A DNA stretch of 64,000 bases from Andrena cerasifolii. Lineage: Eukaryota; Arthropoda; Insecta; Hymenoptera; Andrenidae. The position numbers and the translations under genes are program-made. Each line of letters begins with the position of its first letter. Positions within the stretch are counted from its first letter, which is position 1. The stretch is taken from positions 682,001-746,000 of the forward strand of contig NC_135121.1 in assembly GCF_050908995.1 (NCBI RefSeq), written 5' to 3'. Positions 33,641-44,869 of the stretch are shown here, piece after piece. The notes below the pieces were generated by a model, which saw only the letters and a program-made list of their open reading frames with translations, did not search any database and was not told the DNA's origin.

Positions 33641-34356
33641 GTCCTTTACTGGTACATATTACGTTATATATCATTGAAAGAGAATTATTTTTTTAATTTT
33701 CAGTTCCAATTTCATTATGATATTTTGTAGGACTCAAGTGTTATAAAAACATGTCGTCGCATGAACGTGAAGAAAAGAACGCGACGCTGATGAGTTCAAA
33801 CCGAAATATTTCTCGAAACCGGACGAAGGTGGAAGTGATTCTTGCGTGATTGTATAGAGGAAGGTGCACTGAAAAGATTCCCCTTGTAAAAATACGGGAC
33901 TCGTTGGGACTTGAAAGATATTCCTTGTCAATTTTAAGAAATGTCGCAATTTTACTGACTGTTTTCAGAATTATTTTTTAATAAATTGTTTACATTAATT
34001 ACTAATAGAAGATGATGTTTAGCGCAAAGGATTCGCCTTCAATTTAAACAAAACGATATTTGACCGCATTCCTTTATTGTTCGACTTTTCCTTATAACTT
34101 GAAAGTTTCCCCAACATTCCCTATAATCACTAAAAAGGGCATTAAATAAAGTACCAAATGAATAGTTTTCAAAATTTTTTTTCTCAAAATTTTGTTTAAA
34201 AAAATGAAAAATAAATAAATAAATGTCAAAAATATTATATTATGCATCATTAGAAAGGAATAATTTTTTCCTATTTTTTGGTATCAATGTCATTCCGATG
34301 TGTTAAAAAAAGACCCAAATGGCGCAACATAAGTGAATCCGGCCCACTGTGTGCCG

Positions 34357-34620
34357 TAAGATTCCCATGAAAGTGAAAAAGGAAATAATAAATTTGAACG
34401 ATTTGGTGTCGCACCACGCTGTAAAGCGCAGGACCACTTACTGTGTCAAAACTGTCTGCAATGACACTGTTCCTCGCGGATCATACGATCACGCGAGTAG
34501 ATCGACGCCGCCGAAAGATTCCCATGAAAGTGGCGAAGGAAATAATAAATTTAATTTACCCTTTAATTTTTTCAGACACATTTCTAAGTTCACAGGAGCA
34601 GGCAGACATAAGACAGACGC
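34357..34620 (+). repeat. Tail of MULE copy 2, with a duplicated unit
   Basis: It continues the MULE 3' flank after the Transib insertion. A unit of about 160 bp (GCGGATCATACGATCACGCGAG..., then GATTCCCATGAAAGTG and GAAATAATAAATTT) occurs twice, once split by the Transib. The flank near 34597-34620 is the empty site for the MITE at 1881. Confidence 0.7.
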
Positions 34621-35280
34621 AAGGTAGAAGAAAAGTTACAGATGCGGATCTACGTTGCAAATTATTTGCATACGTAAGGGTGCAGGGCCAATTTGGTCAA
34701 AGGACGCCAGGCTGGTGCATACGAAGTGTAACGTTCCACGGGGACACCAACCCAGCGTTACCGACCGTCGATAAAGTAGAACTGCACTCCATTACCACAA
34801 AGCCAATCTATGTTACCACGCATAAGCATCATAAATAGTTTTATACATAATTTACGATATAAGCGAATATTAAAGGAATAAATGTTATAGAAACATTAGA
34901 AATAATTAAATAGAAATACTGATGAAAGCGTAAAACAAAACAATATATAATAAACGAGTAAAATGCGAAATAGTGAATAACGACGTACTGCGCATGCGCC
35001 AGCCCGCCAATTTTCCGGTAAAAAAGAAGGAGGGCGCAGCATAGCGGGCGTTCAAAGCTACATTGGAAACCACGCTCTTAGTCAATGAATGTTCAGCTCT
35101 AGAGGAAGCTGAAGTTTCAACCAGTGAGATTCAGCTCGCTCCGGAGACGGCATCGGCGTATCTCCAGTGTATAGAAGATACTCGTACACCTCTGGACTAT
35201 CCATTTTGAACTATAGAATCTTGTTTCTACGAAGGCAACGAGCTCGCTCAGGAAACGGCAGCGGCCGTGCTTTGCAATAC
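34621..35280. other. No gene recognised
   Basis: No ORF or TIR pair is convincing. A short TA run (35279-35290) borders the fold-back element that follows. Confidence 0.35.
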
Positions 35281-35291
35281 ATATATATATA

Positions 35292-38200
35292 CAGGGTGTC
35301 CTCAAAATGTCGGAGTTCCTTGAAAGGAGTAACTCAGGGGGTGACTTGAAACAACGTTTTCCTTAGCGAAAATATTGTCCAAAGCTTCGTTAACGAGATA
35401 TTAACAAAAACCCCCGACCAATCAGAGCGCGCGCCATCCGCCCGAGCTCCCGTTGTAGCGTTGGCTACGCGGTAGGCGGCTGCACTTGTACTACGAAGGT
35501 ACGAACAAGCAAGTCGGCATGCATCGAAGGAAACCGCGTTACACAGTTTTTTTTATAGCAGAATCTTAAATAATAATTGTTTGAAGTGAGAGAACAAGAA
35601 ATACGTAAATTTCATTTTCAAATAAGGCATAAACGAAAAGGTAATGTAACAGAAAATGTACAACAAGTGATCGTAATTCGTTATTGAGGTAAAAATCCGT
35701 AGTTTAATTACGGCCAACATAACTAAATTTAAAAAATAATATTAGGTGTATGAATAAAGTCAGTCCGTTTGGATTTACATAATCAGTATAAAGCAACCGA
35801 ATTTCTATCGCAGTGATATTCGTAAGCTACCAGAAAAATGGCAAAAGGTAATTAACAATAATGGAAATTATTTCGATGGTTATTTCTACACCTAATAATC
35901 ACCAATAAATTAAATAACACTCACGCCTACGGCATCATTGACTCCGTTGAGAATAATCTTGACGCCAAACGCCGAATCGTAACCTCGCTTGGGGTTTGGA
36001 TGCGCGGGTATTCCCGTTCAAACGCTCGCACAGTAGCACTTGCGTCTCCGTTGTTCCAGGCGTACATCCAGAACATCGCATTCTTGAGCGGTGAAGATTT
36101 CTGGGACGAGATTGCTAGCTGACTGACAGGATTTTTTCCAAGCAACTTTCTCTACCCCCAAGTAGTTTCTCTCGTTCCATTATGAATTAACTCCCACCAG
36201 GACAAGAGGTTTTAGGTAAAAAGAAGCCAGCACATTTTCGAAATACACGTGCTTTGCAGAAGTGCAACGAACGACCCATCCTACACTTTCACAAAAGCCC
36301 GCGCTCCGTCCTTTTACTGCCAATGTACCCGTTGCTTCGAGATACACAGCAGACACCACGTGTTTCGGTTCGACAGGGCCCGAAAAGAATAGAAACAGAA
36401 AGTCTTTGAGTTGCTATAAAGGAGAAAAGGCATACCATTCCTGTTTCCGTTTTCCGATACCCTGAGTTCACATCTGCTACGAGGCGTAACCAGCTAAACC
36501 ATAAATTACCCAAAACAAATCGTTCTCTACCGCCGACTCGCAGGACAATACTGTCATAAACCGCGAACCTGGCGAAATGCTTTGTTCGACCAGCCTGATT
36601 AATTTTTGGGAACTAGCAATAAGCCTCGCGGAGAGATACAGGAAGAAAGGGGGTAACTCGTTTACTGCGCGTAGTCCCGCCTGCTTCGTGTTTCCTTCAA
36701 ATTAAAGACAGATCCCTTATCTCTCGAGTATAAGCACGCGCTAGAATTACAAAACAAAAGCACGCGTTGACGTATTCCGTGCGAGAAAAGGTGGGCATGA
36801 ATTCCGATTGGTCGTAACCTAACCAATCTGCCCTGCATTCCTCCCAAACGGCCACTGTTTTGAAGAGGACTTCTTCACAGCCATGTCTCCTCCCCAAGGC
36901 CCACCAGTATAAACACGCGCTTCAATTTCAAAACAAAAGCACGCGTCGACGTATTCCGTGCGAGAGAAGGTGGGCTTCGGAGAAGAGATATTGCTGTGAA
37001 GATGGCCTCTTCAAGACAGCGGCCGCTTCAGAGGGATGCAGGGCAGATTGGTTAGATTAGGACCAATCGGACGCGTACTTTGTTTTAGAATTCCAGGGCG
37101 TGTTTATATTGGTGTGCCTTGTGGAGGAGACATGGCTGTGAAGAAGGCCTCTTCAAAACAGTGGCCGTTTGGGAGGGATGCAGGGCAGATTTTTTTAGGT
37201 TACGACCAATCGGACTTCATGCCCACCTTTTCTCGCACGGAATACGTCGACGTGTGCTTTTGTTTTGAAATTCGAGCGCGTGCTTATACTCTAGAGATAA
37301 GGGATCTGCCTTTAATTGGAAGGAAGGACGAAGGAGGTGGGACTACGCGCAGTCAGCGAGTTACCCCCTTTCTTCCTGTGTCTCTCCGCGAGACGTATTT
37401 AAAATTAATCAGGCTGATGGGCCAAAGCATTTCGCCAGGGTCGCGGTTTATGACAGTATTGTCCTGCGAGTCGGCGGTAGAGATCGATTTGTTTTGGGTA
37501 ATTTGTGGTTTAGCTGGTTACGCCTCGTAGCAGACGTGAACTCAGGGTACCGGAAAACGGAAACAGGAATGGTATGCCTTTGCTCCTTTATAGCAACTCA
37601 AAGACTTTCTGTTTCTATTCTTTTCGGGCTCTGTCGAACCGAAACACGTGGTGTCTGCTGTGTATCTCGAAGCAACGGGTACATTGGCAGTAAAAGGACG
37701 GAGCGCGAGCTTTTGTGAAAGTGTAGGATGGGTCGTTCGTTGCACTTCTGCAAAGCACGTATATTTCGAAAATGTGCTGGCTTCTTTTTACCTAAAACCT
37801 CTTGTCCTGGTGGGAGTTAATTCATAATGGAACGAGAGAAACTACTTGGGGGTAGAGGAAGTTGCTTGGAAAAAATCCGGTCAGTCAGCTAGCAATCTCG
37901 TCCCAGAAATGTTAACCGCTCAAGAATATTACGCGTTGTTCTGGGTGTACGCCCGGAACAACGGATACGCAAGTGCTACTGTGCGAGCGTTTGCACGGGA
38001 ATACCCGCACATCCAAACCCCAAGCGAGGGTACGATTCGGCGTTTGGTGTCAAGATTATTCTCAACGGAGTCAATGATGCCGCAAGGCGTGCATAGACGC
38101 TGAGGGTGGTCACATCAAGCACCTGCTCAACTAACAGTAATCGGCCCCTTTCGGGGTCACTAATTTTATAACGTAGGAACAACACGTTCCATGAAAAGTA

Positions 38201-39137
38201 AATTAAGTGATCAGTATTAGTGGCCGTGCAGTGAAGTGAATATTCGCTACATTAACCCAGACGCACTTGACGTTGCGATCCTTACCTTCGGGTGGTTTCG
38301 TATACCTGCGATCAGCTGAGCAGTGGGCGCAACCCTTCCATAAATCTTTTCGTCCACCGATGACCAGGATCGGCACAGTGACCTACTTAGTGACACAGGT
38401 TTCCGTAAAGGAAGGAAAGGAAGGAAAGGAATGCTCGTAGGCGTGAGAGTTATTTAATTTATTGGTGATTATTAGGTGTAGAAATAAATTCTGTTCGATT
38501 TTAGGGTTCAATAACAGTTTGATTTAAAAAGTATGAAAACAACTCAACCATCGAAATAATTTCCATTATTGTTAATTACCTTTAGCCATTTTTCTGGTAG
38601 CTTACGAATATCACTGCGATAGAAATTCGGTTGCTTTATACTGATTATGTAAATCCAATCGGACTGACTTTATTCATACACCTAATATTATTTTTTAAAT
38701 TTAGTTATGTTGGCCGTAATTAAACTACGGATTTTTACCTCAATAACGAATTACGATCACTTGTTGTACATTTTCTGTTACATTACCTTTTCGTTTATGC
38801 CTTATTTGAAAATGAAATTTACGTATTTCTTGTTCTCTCACTTCAAACAATTATTATTTAAGATTCTGCTATAAAAAAAAAACTGTGTAACGCGGTTTCC
38901 TTCGATGCATGCCGACTTGCTTGTTCGTACCTTCGTAGTACAAGCGCAGCCGACTACCGCGTAGCCAACGCTACAACGGGTGCTCGGGCAGAAGGCGCGC
39001 GCTCCGATTGGTCGGGGGTTTTTGTTAATATCTCGTTAACGAAGTTTTGGACAATATTTTCGCTAAGGAAAAAATTGTTTCAAATCACCCCCTGAGTTAC
39101 CCCTTTCAAGGAACTCCGACATTTTTGGGACACCCTG
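35292..39137. mobile_element. Large fold-back transposon 1, CAGGGTGTCC ends
   Basis: The ends are CAGGGTGTCC and its complement, next to TA runs. The left arm (about 35292-37000) pairs with the right arm (about 37010-39137) over nearly the whole length. The right arm has about 353 extra bases (38083-38435). Paired open frames (for example 36289-36513 and 37494-37718) simply mirror each other. The arms hold a remnant of a DDE transposase (see 37846-38134). It shares modules with the element at 61754. Confidence 0.85.
37846..38134 (+). pseudogene. Internally deleted DUF4817-type transposase
   Basis: 37846-38080 encodes a helix-turn-helix N-terminus (ALFWVYARNNGYASATVRAF..., SEGTIRRLVSR) like the DUF4817 domain at the front of some IS630/Tc1-mariner-related transposases. 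At 38081-38134, in another frame, 17 residues with CIDAEGGHIKHLLN and a stop match the typical C-terminus of that family. Everything between, including the DDE core, is deleted. The HTH half is mirrored at 35927-36145, whereas the C-terminal piece exists only in the right arm. Confidence 0.7.
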
Positions 39138-39149
39138 TATATATATATA

Positions 39150-41697
39150 CACTCCGCGTCAAAATTAAGGGAACACTATAATTTCCCAAAAATTTTGGTC
39201 ATTTTCAAATGGCTGTATCTCTGCGAAAAATGATCGCAAAAAATATTTAAAAAACGCATTTTAAAGCTTGAAGTTTCTAGTTTTTGAATCAAGTACTCAA
39301 TTTTTTTTCTTCGTCCATTATGATACTGTTTTATCAAGATAAAGCGCAGGAAACGAAGTTTCAGATATTTTTGCCTAGTTTGGACGTATGCACGGGCCAA
39401 AAAAATTTTTTTCAGATAAATCCAATGGAGGGCTCTTATAGAGCAAACATTTCTCTTTAATTTACTTTTTTTATTTTGTTGTATGATTTTTTTTTGACCG
39501 AGTTATTCGCTATCAAAACGAAAAAGGAACTTTCTACTTTGAACGCCTATAACTTGCTAACGCATGATCGTAGAGCATTGTTCATGAGTGTTTTGTAAAG
39601 CTAAGACAGTTTCCTTTCAGAACCTTTAGTTGCCAATTGAATGACATGTTTTTTAACCGTATTAAATTAATTTTAAAATGATCCCAAAAATTGCATATTT
39701 ACCATTTTCTAGAAAACATGATGCCACTTCAAGGAAAATCATGGAATCATTCAAGTGTCCACGTTTTTTCTGAGGTGAAACTACCCCTTAAACACTGTGC
39801 AAAAGGCCGGACCGATCAGATTTTTTTTCCGTATGTCCTCGATGGTCAAACATGCGATACGGTCTGAAAAATTGAAGGATCACCTGTTTTACGTTATGTT
39901 TCTCTGTAAAACCCTTTCTTTTGTTCTCGCGGCTTTTGAACACTTGTTGCACGTTTTTTTTTAGTTCAACGTCATTTTAGTAAAAAGAAAAGATTTAAAA
40001 AATTTAAAAAAAAAATTATACCCAAACTCTTCGCAATGACGAAAACTGTACTTCAATAACTGGCATTAGCACCATCCAAAGCGCGCCACGAGTTGGCGCA
40101 TGCGCGGTCGGATTTACACTTTATTGTATGTGCGTCAGCATGTAGGGATGAGACCCTGCGGTTCGTCACTCCCGCAGTATTTTCTGACTCCAAACTCACT
40201 CTCCGATGCGTGTGTGTGTGAGAGCACGTGCGCGCGTTGTATATGTCTGTGTGTATTTGTGTGTGGTCTAATAATGTGTGTTGCCCCCTCTCCGCATGAG
40301 GACTTCCCTCAATCGGATGCACATGCTAATGCAGTTGCGGATTTGCCTTTGGGGAATGCTCTGCCAAATTTGGCGGAGAGCGTCTGCTAATTGTCCCAAA
40401 TTTGCCAGGTTCGGGTACTGTTGTCGCAAACGTCGCCCAAGAATGTCCCAAACGTGCTCAATCGGATTCAGATCTGGGCTCACTGCTGAATGGCCAAGAA
40501 CTGATATCCGATTTTGCCGCAGAAATCGTAGCGTATGGCGTGCTGTATGCGCCCTTGCATTATCCTGCATAAGGACGAAGCGGTTCCCCATACGTTGACG
40601 CAGGGGGAGTACAACGGGACGCAGAATCTCGTCCACGTACCGCGCAGCGGTCAGCCCACCAGGTGGGAGCACAATTAATGGGGTACGTGAGTACCGCGTT
40701 ACCCCGGCCCAAACCATAACTAATCCACCATTGAACGCAACAACAGGCCTTGTATGGTTGGCATTATGGCGTTCACCACGACGACGCCAGACCCGAACCC
40801 GTTGATCATTCCCGTGGAGGCAAAATCGGGACTCGTCAGTAAAAAGGACATTTGCCCATTGTCGCTGGCCCCAGTGCACGTAATGGCGAGCGTATGCCAA
40901 ACGCTGCCGTTGATGTGTGCGAGTGAGCAACGGGACTCGCACTGGACGCCTTGAACGCAAGCCAATGTCCCTCAATCGACGTCTGATAGTACTATTGGAG
41001 ATCGGACGTGGCGGATTATGTCTGCGGTTCATAAATTGTCCTGCAATAACGCGTGCAGTGACGATTGGCTCCCGAAGAGCTTGTCGCGTAATCCTTCTAT
41101 TCTCTCGAGAACTTATCGCACGTCTGCGCCCTTGCCCTGTTCTGCGAGAGTACAGTCCAGTCTCTCGAAATCGAGCATACAGACGGTTGACAACCGACGG
41201 ACTAACACCAAAGGAATTGGCAACGTGTCGCTGGCTGTGGCCCTCTTCCAACAGAGTCACAAGCCGAGCGACTTCGAACTCAGTTAGGTGACGCCGGGGC
41301 ATAACTCGATGCAAAAAAGGAAGTTCGCTAAAAGTCTAATGTTATGTCGCAAGGTGTAACGTGAGTAGCTGTGGCGCGGCGTCTCGTCTTGATGTGTTGG
41401 CGCATGCGCAGTGAGCGTAGGTCCGACCGCGCATGCGCCAACTTGTGGCGCGCTTTGGATGGTGCTAATGCCAGTTATTGAAGTACAGTTTTCGTCATTG
41501 CGAAGAGTTTGGGTATAATTTTTTTTTTAAATTTTTGAAATCTTTTCTTTTTACTAAAATGACGTTGAACTAAAAAAAAAAACGTGCAACAAGTGTTCAA
41601 AAGCCGCGAGAACAAAAGAAAGGGTTTTACAGAGAAACATAACGTAAAACAGGTGATCCTTCAATTTTTCAGACCGTATCGCATGTTTGACCATCGA

Positions 41698-41702
<5 letters not shown>
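39150..41702 (-). mobile_element. Tc1-type transposon with long inverted arms, right end lost
   Basis: CACTCCGCGTCAAAATTAAG at 39150, next to TA, is a Tc1-style left terminus. 39834-40110 and 41422-41702 are inverted copies of about 280 bp flanking the transposase. The left side continues a further 684 bases outward, but the right side stops abruptly at 41702 in a CA microsatellite, so the right terminus is missing. Confidence 0.75.
40268..41302 (-). CDS. Tc1-like transposase (DD34E)
   Basis: 344 codons from ATG 41302, uninterrupted. The N-terminal paired-type HTH domains (VARLVTLLEEGHSQRHVANSF...; RQALREP) are followed by GRRR and a basic linker. The catalytic triad is in FTDESRF (first Asp), MQDNARAH (second Asp) and SPDLNPIEHVWD (Glu), with 34 residues between second Asp and Glu, as in Tc1. 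The protein binds the TIRs and cuts and pastes at TA. The length is normal for Tc1. The ORF is intact, but the element has lost its right end, so it could act only in trans. Confidence 0.9.
   Translation of the reverse strand: MPRRHLTEFEVARLVTLLEEGHSQRHVANSFGVSPSVVNRLYARFRETGLYSRRTGQGRRRAISSRENRRITRQALREPIVTARVIAGQFMNRRHNPPRPISNSTIRRRLRDIGLRSRRPVRVPLLTRTHQRQRLAYARHYVHWGQRQWANVLFTDESRFCLHGNDQRVRVWRRRGERHNANHTRPVVAFNGGLVMVWAGVTRYSRTPLIVLPPGGLTAARYVDEILRPVVLPLRQRMGNRFVLMQDNARAHTARHTLRFLRQNRISVLGHSAVSPDLNPIEHVWDILGRRLRQQYPNLANLGQLADALRQIWQSIPQRQIRNCISMCIRLREVLMRRGGNTHY

Positions 41703-41742
<40 letters not shown>
41701..41742. repeat. CA microsatellite
   Basis: About 20 CA units replacing the outer part of the Tc1 right arm. 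Confidence 0.95.
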
Positions 41743-41745
<3 letters not shown>

Positions 41746-42109
41746 CATTAATTAGCATAACTACAAGAAAAAACACAAAAAACATATAATCGTAGTCCTA
41801 GGTAGTATTAATATTATTGTTATTGTTCTTGTTACTAAAGTTAAGTGTTATTAAATAATGAAAATAAAGAAATTACCATTTTGCACCTCTTGTTGATTTT
41901 CATTGCTGATATTGCTGAAAATATACTTTAAAATAAAATTTTACAAATTGTACTGCAAATATTTTAAATTACGAATAAAAATTCAGAGTAAGGTCATCAA
42001 TAAACTCAAATAAATGTATTATAATAAAAGGCGCCATTTGACAAGTTCGCCTAGGGCGCAAAAAAGACTTGAGTCGGGCCTGTGTCAAGATTTTGCGAAG
42101 CGGTATTCG
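41743..42109. other. No gene; possible hAT terminus
   Basis: AT-rich. On the minus strand CAGGCCCGACTC (42071-42082) followed by GGCGAACTTG resembles the hAT-like end at 10948. No partner end was found. Confidence 0.35.
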
Positions 42110-42284
42110 TGCTGACGGTAAGCGCTTGGGACCATCGCGCACGCTCGTCGCGCACGCAGTGTTCCATCTCGCTCCCCACTTCGGTCAGAAAGAAGCGAGA
42201 AACGAACACTCGGAATTAGAGCTCTGTTCATGATACAGGCTCAACGCCGGTCCCCGCCAGCGAGCCACTAACGAGGAAATACTG
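42110..42284 (-). repeat. Inverted fragment of the 8401-8755 MITE family
   Basis: It carries AAGAAGCGAGAAACGAACAC, GAGCTC and CGCCAGCGAGCC in complement of the other copies and ends AATACTG next to TA. Confidence 0.6.
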
Positions 42285-42562
42285 TATATTAGTTCATAAT
42301 TAACACCTGTTAAGTCTCAACTAGTTGTAGGATGTTTAAAAAATCTGCGAACATATTGGCGTCATTAGTGTTGCCAAATGCAACTTTCAGCATAGCTATT
42401 AATGTTCAAAAAATGATGCATTCTTGCGCCATCTTCCAGAACCTTCAACAATTAGGCGATTTGTGGCTCGGCCCGCTGACTCATGTGGAGCAGCGATCAA
42501 CACCCCTTCCCTCGACTCGCGATCGATGGAAGGGGAAGGCTCTTCCTTCCAGGAAAGGTAAT

Positions 42563-43222
42563 CTATATGGAATATGAAGTATATTTTCGAAACATCTGAT
42601 CCATAGATGAAGAGATGATTAGTCCATACTGATACATCCCTTCATTTGAGGTTTTATTAAAAACTGCAGCAGTGTTCATTTCCCTTGGTTTTGCACCACA
42701 GATATAGCAAACTTGAGTGGAATTTGCCTTTACTATGATATTGCATATGCTGCCCTCCATCATTGTAAAACGTACGTCAAAAATAATTACTATAGCGTCG
42801 TTGTTGCCAATAGTAGTAGAACTCAAATGTAATATGGCTTTTTTTAAATTATCGTATTCCTGTTCAACTAGAGCTGACAATTCTTTGGTAAATAGAAACT
42901 CAAGAGGTCTGCATAACAACGTAGATGAGGGAGTTTCATTTTCCCATATTATACATTTTTTATCATTATCCTCCATATGAATGGGTATCATAGCTTCGAA
43001 AAACATAAATTTGTCTGTTAAAGGAGGATCTGAAAACATTTGTTTGTACCGGCTATGCCCCGAACTTCCATCGAAGCCGCATTTCACTAAAAGTGTCAAT
43101 GATTTAAAATTTCTGTGTGGTATTAATTCAAGAATCGATGAAGCTATCTGATTCAACAACCCTTGCATCTTTATTTCAGCACTAATTTCAGTGATTTTAT
43201 ATTCACTTGGTAAAAGTGATTC
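42563..43222 (-). pseudogene. Transib/RAG1-like transposase fragment, 3' part of the Polinton target
   Basis: Open minus-strand frame with KCGFDGSSGHSRYKQ (first catalytic Asp region) and CYICGAKP. It is interrupted at its upstream end by the Polinton at 43223, and the same reading frame resumes beyond 60886. It lacks the C-terminal Glu region, so it was probably already truncated. It is related to, but distinct from, the transposase at 31639. Confidence 0.7.
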
Positions 43223-43653
43223 AGTAGTAGGGCAATGGGGATTCTAATTCAAATTTGAGTTTCAAGGTCATGGTCATGACCTTGAAACTCAAATTTGAAA
43301 ATTTGTTTTTTGTCGGCGGGCTGGCGGCGGATGACGTCATAGAGATGGCGGAGTGGTGGGGGGTATCATCGAGGAGGAGGAGGAGGAACCGCGGGGTGAC
43401 GGTGCGCTACTCTGGAGCGTGGTACAGACTGTCGGTAAGGAAGGTGCTACTCTGGAGCGTGGTACAACAGACTGTCGGTAAGGAAGGAAATATTAATTTT
43501 ATGATATTAATATAAATGAAAAAACTTCTCGGGGCGACGGGGCTCGAACCCAAGACCTCCGCGGTACGAGTCAGCCGCCTAACCAACTCCCCCAAACGCC
43601 GTCTCTGACATTAGTCTTTTCCGAATGGTACATATAGCGAAACCAACGGAGCG

Positions 43654-43744
<91 letters not shown>

Positions 43745-43843
43745 CAACGTCGACGTATAATAATTTATTTTTATGAGAAATTTTATCAGAAATTGTTTCG
43801 AACGATGTCGGGAAAGATCGGCGTTTCTCGACACCGCGTCTTT
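43223..43843 (+). repeat. Polinton left terminal inverted repeat
   Basis: It pairs with 60363-60885. It contains a 49-bp palindromic insertion (about 43258-43306, centred on GGTCATGGTCATGACC) and a duplicated block of about 43 bp (GTGCTACTCTGGAGCGTGG) that the right repeat lacks. It also contains a tRNA-like segment and a CA/CGCA microsatellite (43658-43745). Confidence 0.9.
43531..43602 (-). other. tRNA-like sequence in the left TIR
   Basis: On the minus strand GAGTTGGTTAGGCGGC resembles a tRNA A-box/D-arm and GGTTCGAGCCC a B-box/T-arm, at tRNA-like spacing. Acceptor and anticodon stems pair poorly, so it is a pseudo-tRNA or SINE head rather than a functional tRNA. A matching copy is at 60594-60666. 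Confidence 0.45.
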
Positions 43844-44216
43844 AGAATACCATTGTAAAATAAAAAATTATTGTATTTATTAACTCGTTCTTATAAATAG
43901 CGGAATTATTGCATAAAAATAAAATAAAATTCTTTGCATATGTATAGAAATTATTATATTTATTAACTCGATCTAATAAAATAGTGGAATTATGTAAACT
44001 AAAATTGCTCACACATATAAGAATTATGCAGCGTCAACAAATCTTAAAAATTAGGCCGTGGGAGGAGGAACACGGGTAAATAAAATTGAGAAATAATATA
44101 CGTTTAAGAAATATATATATTGTTACAAATAATAATATAGAATATAGAATATAGAATATAGAATATAGAATATAATAATAATAGAATATATAAAAAAAGA
44201 AGAATATAAAATACAA

Positions 44217-44857
44217 TTAAATAATAATAAATATAAAAAAAAAGAATATAAATATAAATATAAAAAATATAGAATAAAAAAAAACATAAATATAAAAATA
44301 TAGAATAAGAATAAGAATAAAACTAGTGCGGCGACCGCGGTGGTGAAGCCGGGGCTGCCGCAGCCTAACCGCCCTCGTGGGGCCCGCCGCATTCTCCTCG
44401 GCCAGCGCCGGTGCCTCATCCTCCACCACCCGCGCATTCATCATAAAATATAAATTCTAGAACACACAAAAAATTGATATTATATTTATACAAAACATAT
44501 TAAATATCAAACGCAAAAAAAAAATGCAAAGTATTACATACTTGCAGCGGGGGTGAAGGTGGCGGCGACGGCGACGGTGATGGCTGCGGCGAGCCCCAAT
44601 CCGGTGACCACACCCTCGGCGACGGGGGTGATGGCGGCGGCGATGGTCCAGCTTGTACCCTCGGGGGTGACGGTGGTGGCGAGTTCTGGAACATAGAAAC
44701 CCACGATATATAATATTGGCACAACCGTCTGATTTTAATCTCACTCGGTATAAATGGTTAAACGTGATAAATGTCAAAAATATTGCGAAGTACATACCTC
44801 AGGATTCTCTCGGCTCTGCGCGGGATCGCACTCTGGAGCAATTCTGTTCAATCCCAT
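44217..44857 (-). CDS. Three-exon Polinton gene: MG start, Pro/Ser-rich middle, hydrophobic tail
   Basis: Exons 44857-44798 (20 codons), 44685-44542 (48 codons) and 44456-44217 (80 codons including stop). Introns of 112 and 85 nt both begin GTATGTA and end CAG or TAG; both junctions are phase 0. The 147-residue product starts MGLNRIAPECDP (a Gly at position 2 could be myristoylated), then SPPPSPP-type repeats, an acidic-to-arginine segment, and an Ile/Phe/Tyr-rich tail of about 35 residues encoded by AT-repeat DNA. The copy at 23757-24548 has the same exon structure and phases. Function unknown; a membrane-associated protein is my inference. No known domain. Confidence 0.55.
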
Positions 44858-44869
44858 TTTTTTTTATAT

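Larger units (their letters stand above)
29749..34351 (+). mobile_element. Transib (RAG1-like) DNA transposon with long TIRs
   Basis: Ends CACAGTGGGCCGGATTC and its complement, inverted repeats of about 590 bp (29749-30342 and 33764-34351). TGCCG on both sides (29744-29748 and 34352-34356) gives the 5-bp GC-rich duplication typical of Transib. The terminal CACAGTG equals the V(D)J heptamer, matching the known Transib/RAG relationship. It sits in the 3' flank of MULE copy 2. It holds a degenerate transposase and a solo LTR. Confidence 0.9.

Noticed and set aside
35927..37745. Mirrored frames in the fold-back arms
   Set aside because: Each occurs twice in opposite orientation because of the palindrome; apart from the HTH/C-terminal relic none resembles a protein family.
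43531..43602. Functional tRNA gene
   Set aside because: Acceptor and anticodon stems do not pair well; kept only as a tRNA-like sequence.
43571..43858. Frames rich in Val-Cys or His-Thr repeats at 43.6 and 60.4 kb
   Set aside because: Produced by CA/CGCA microsatellites in the Polinton TIRs.
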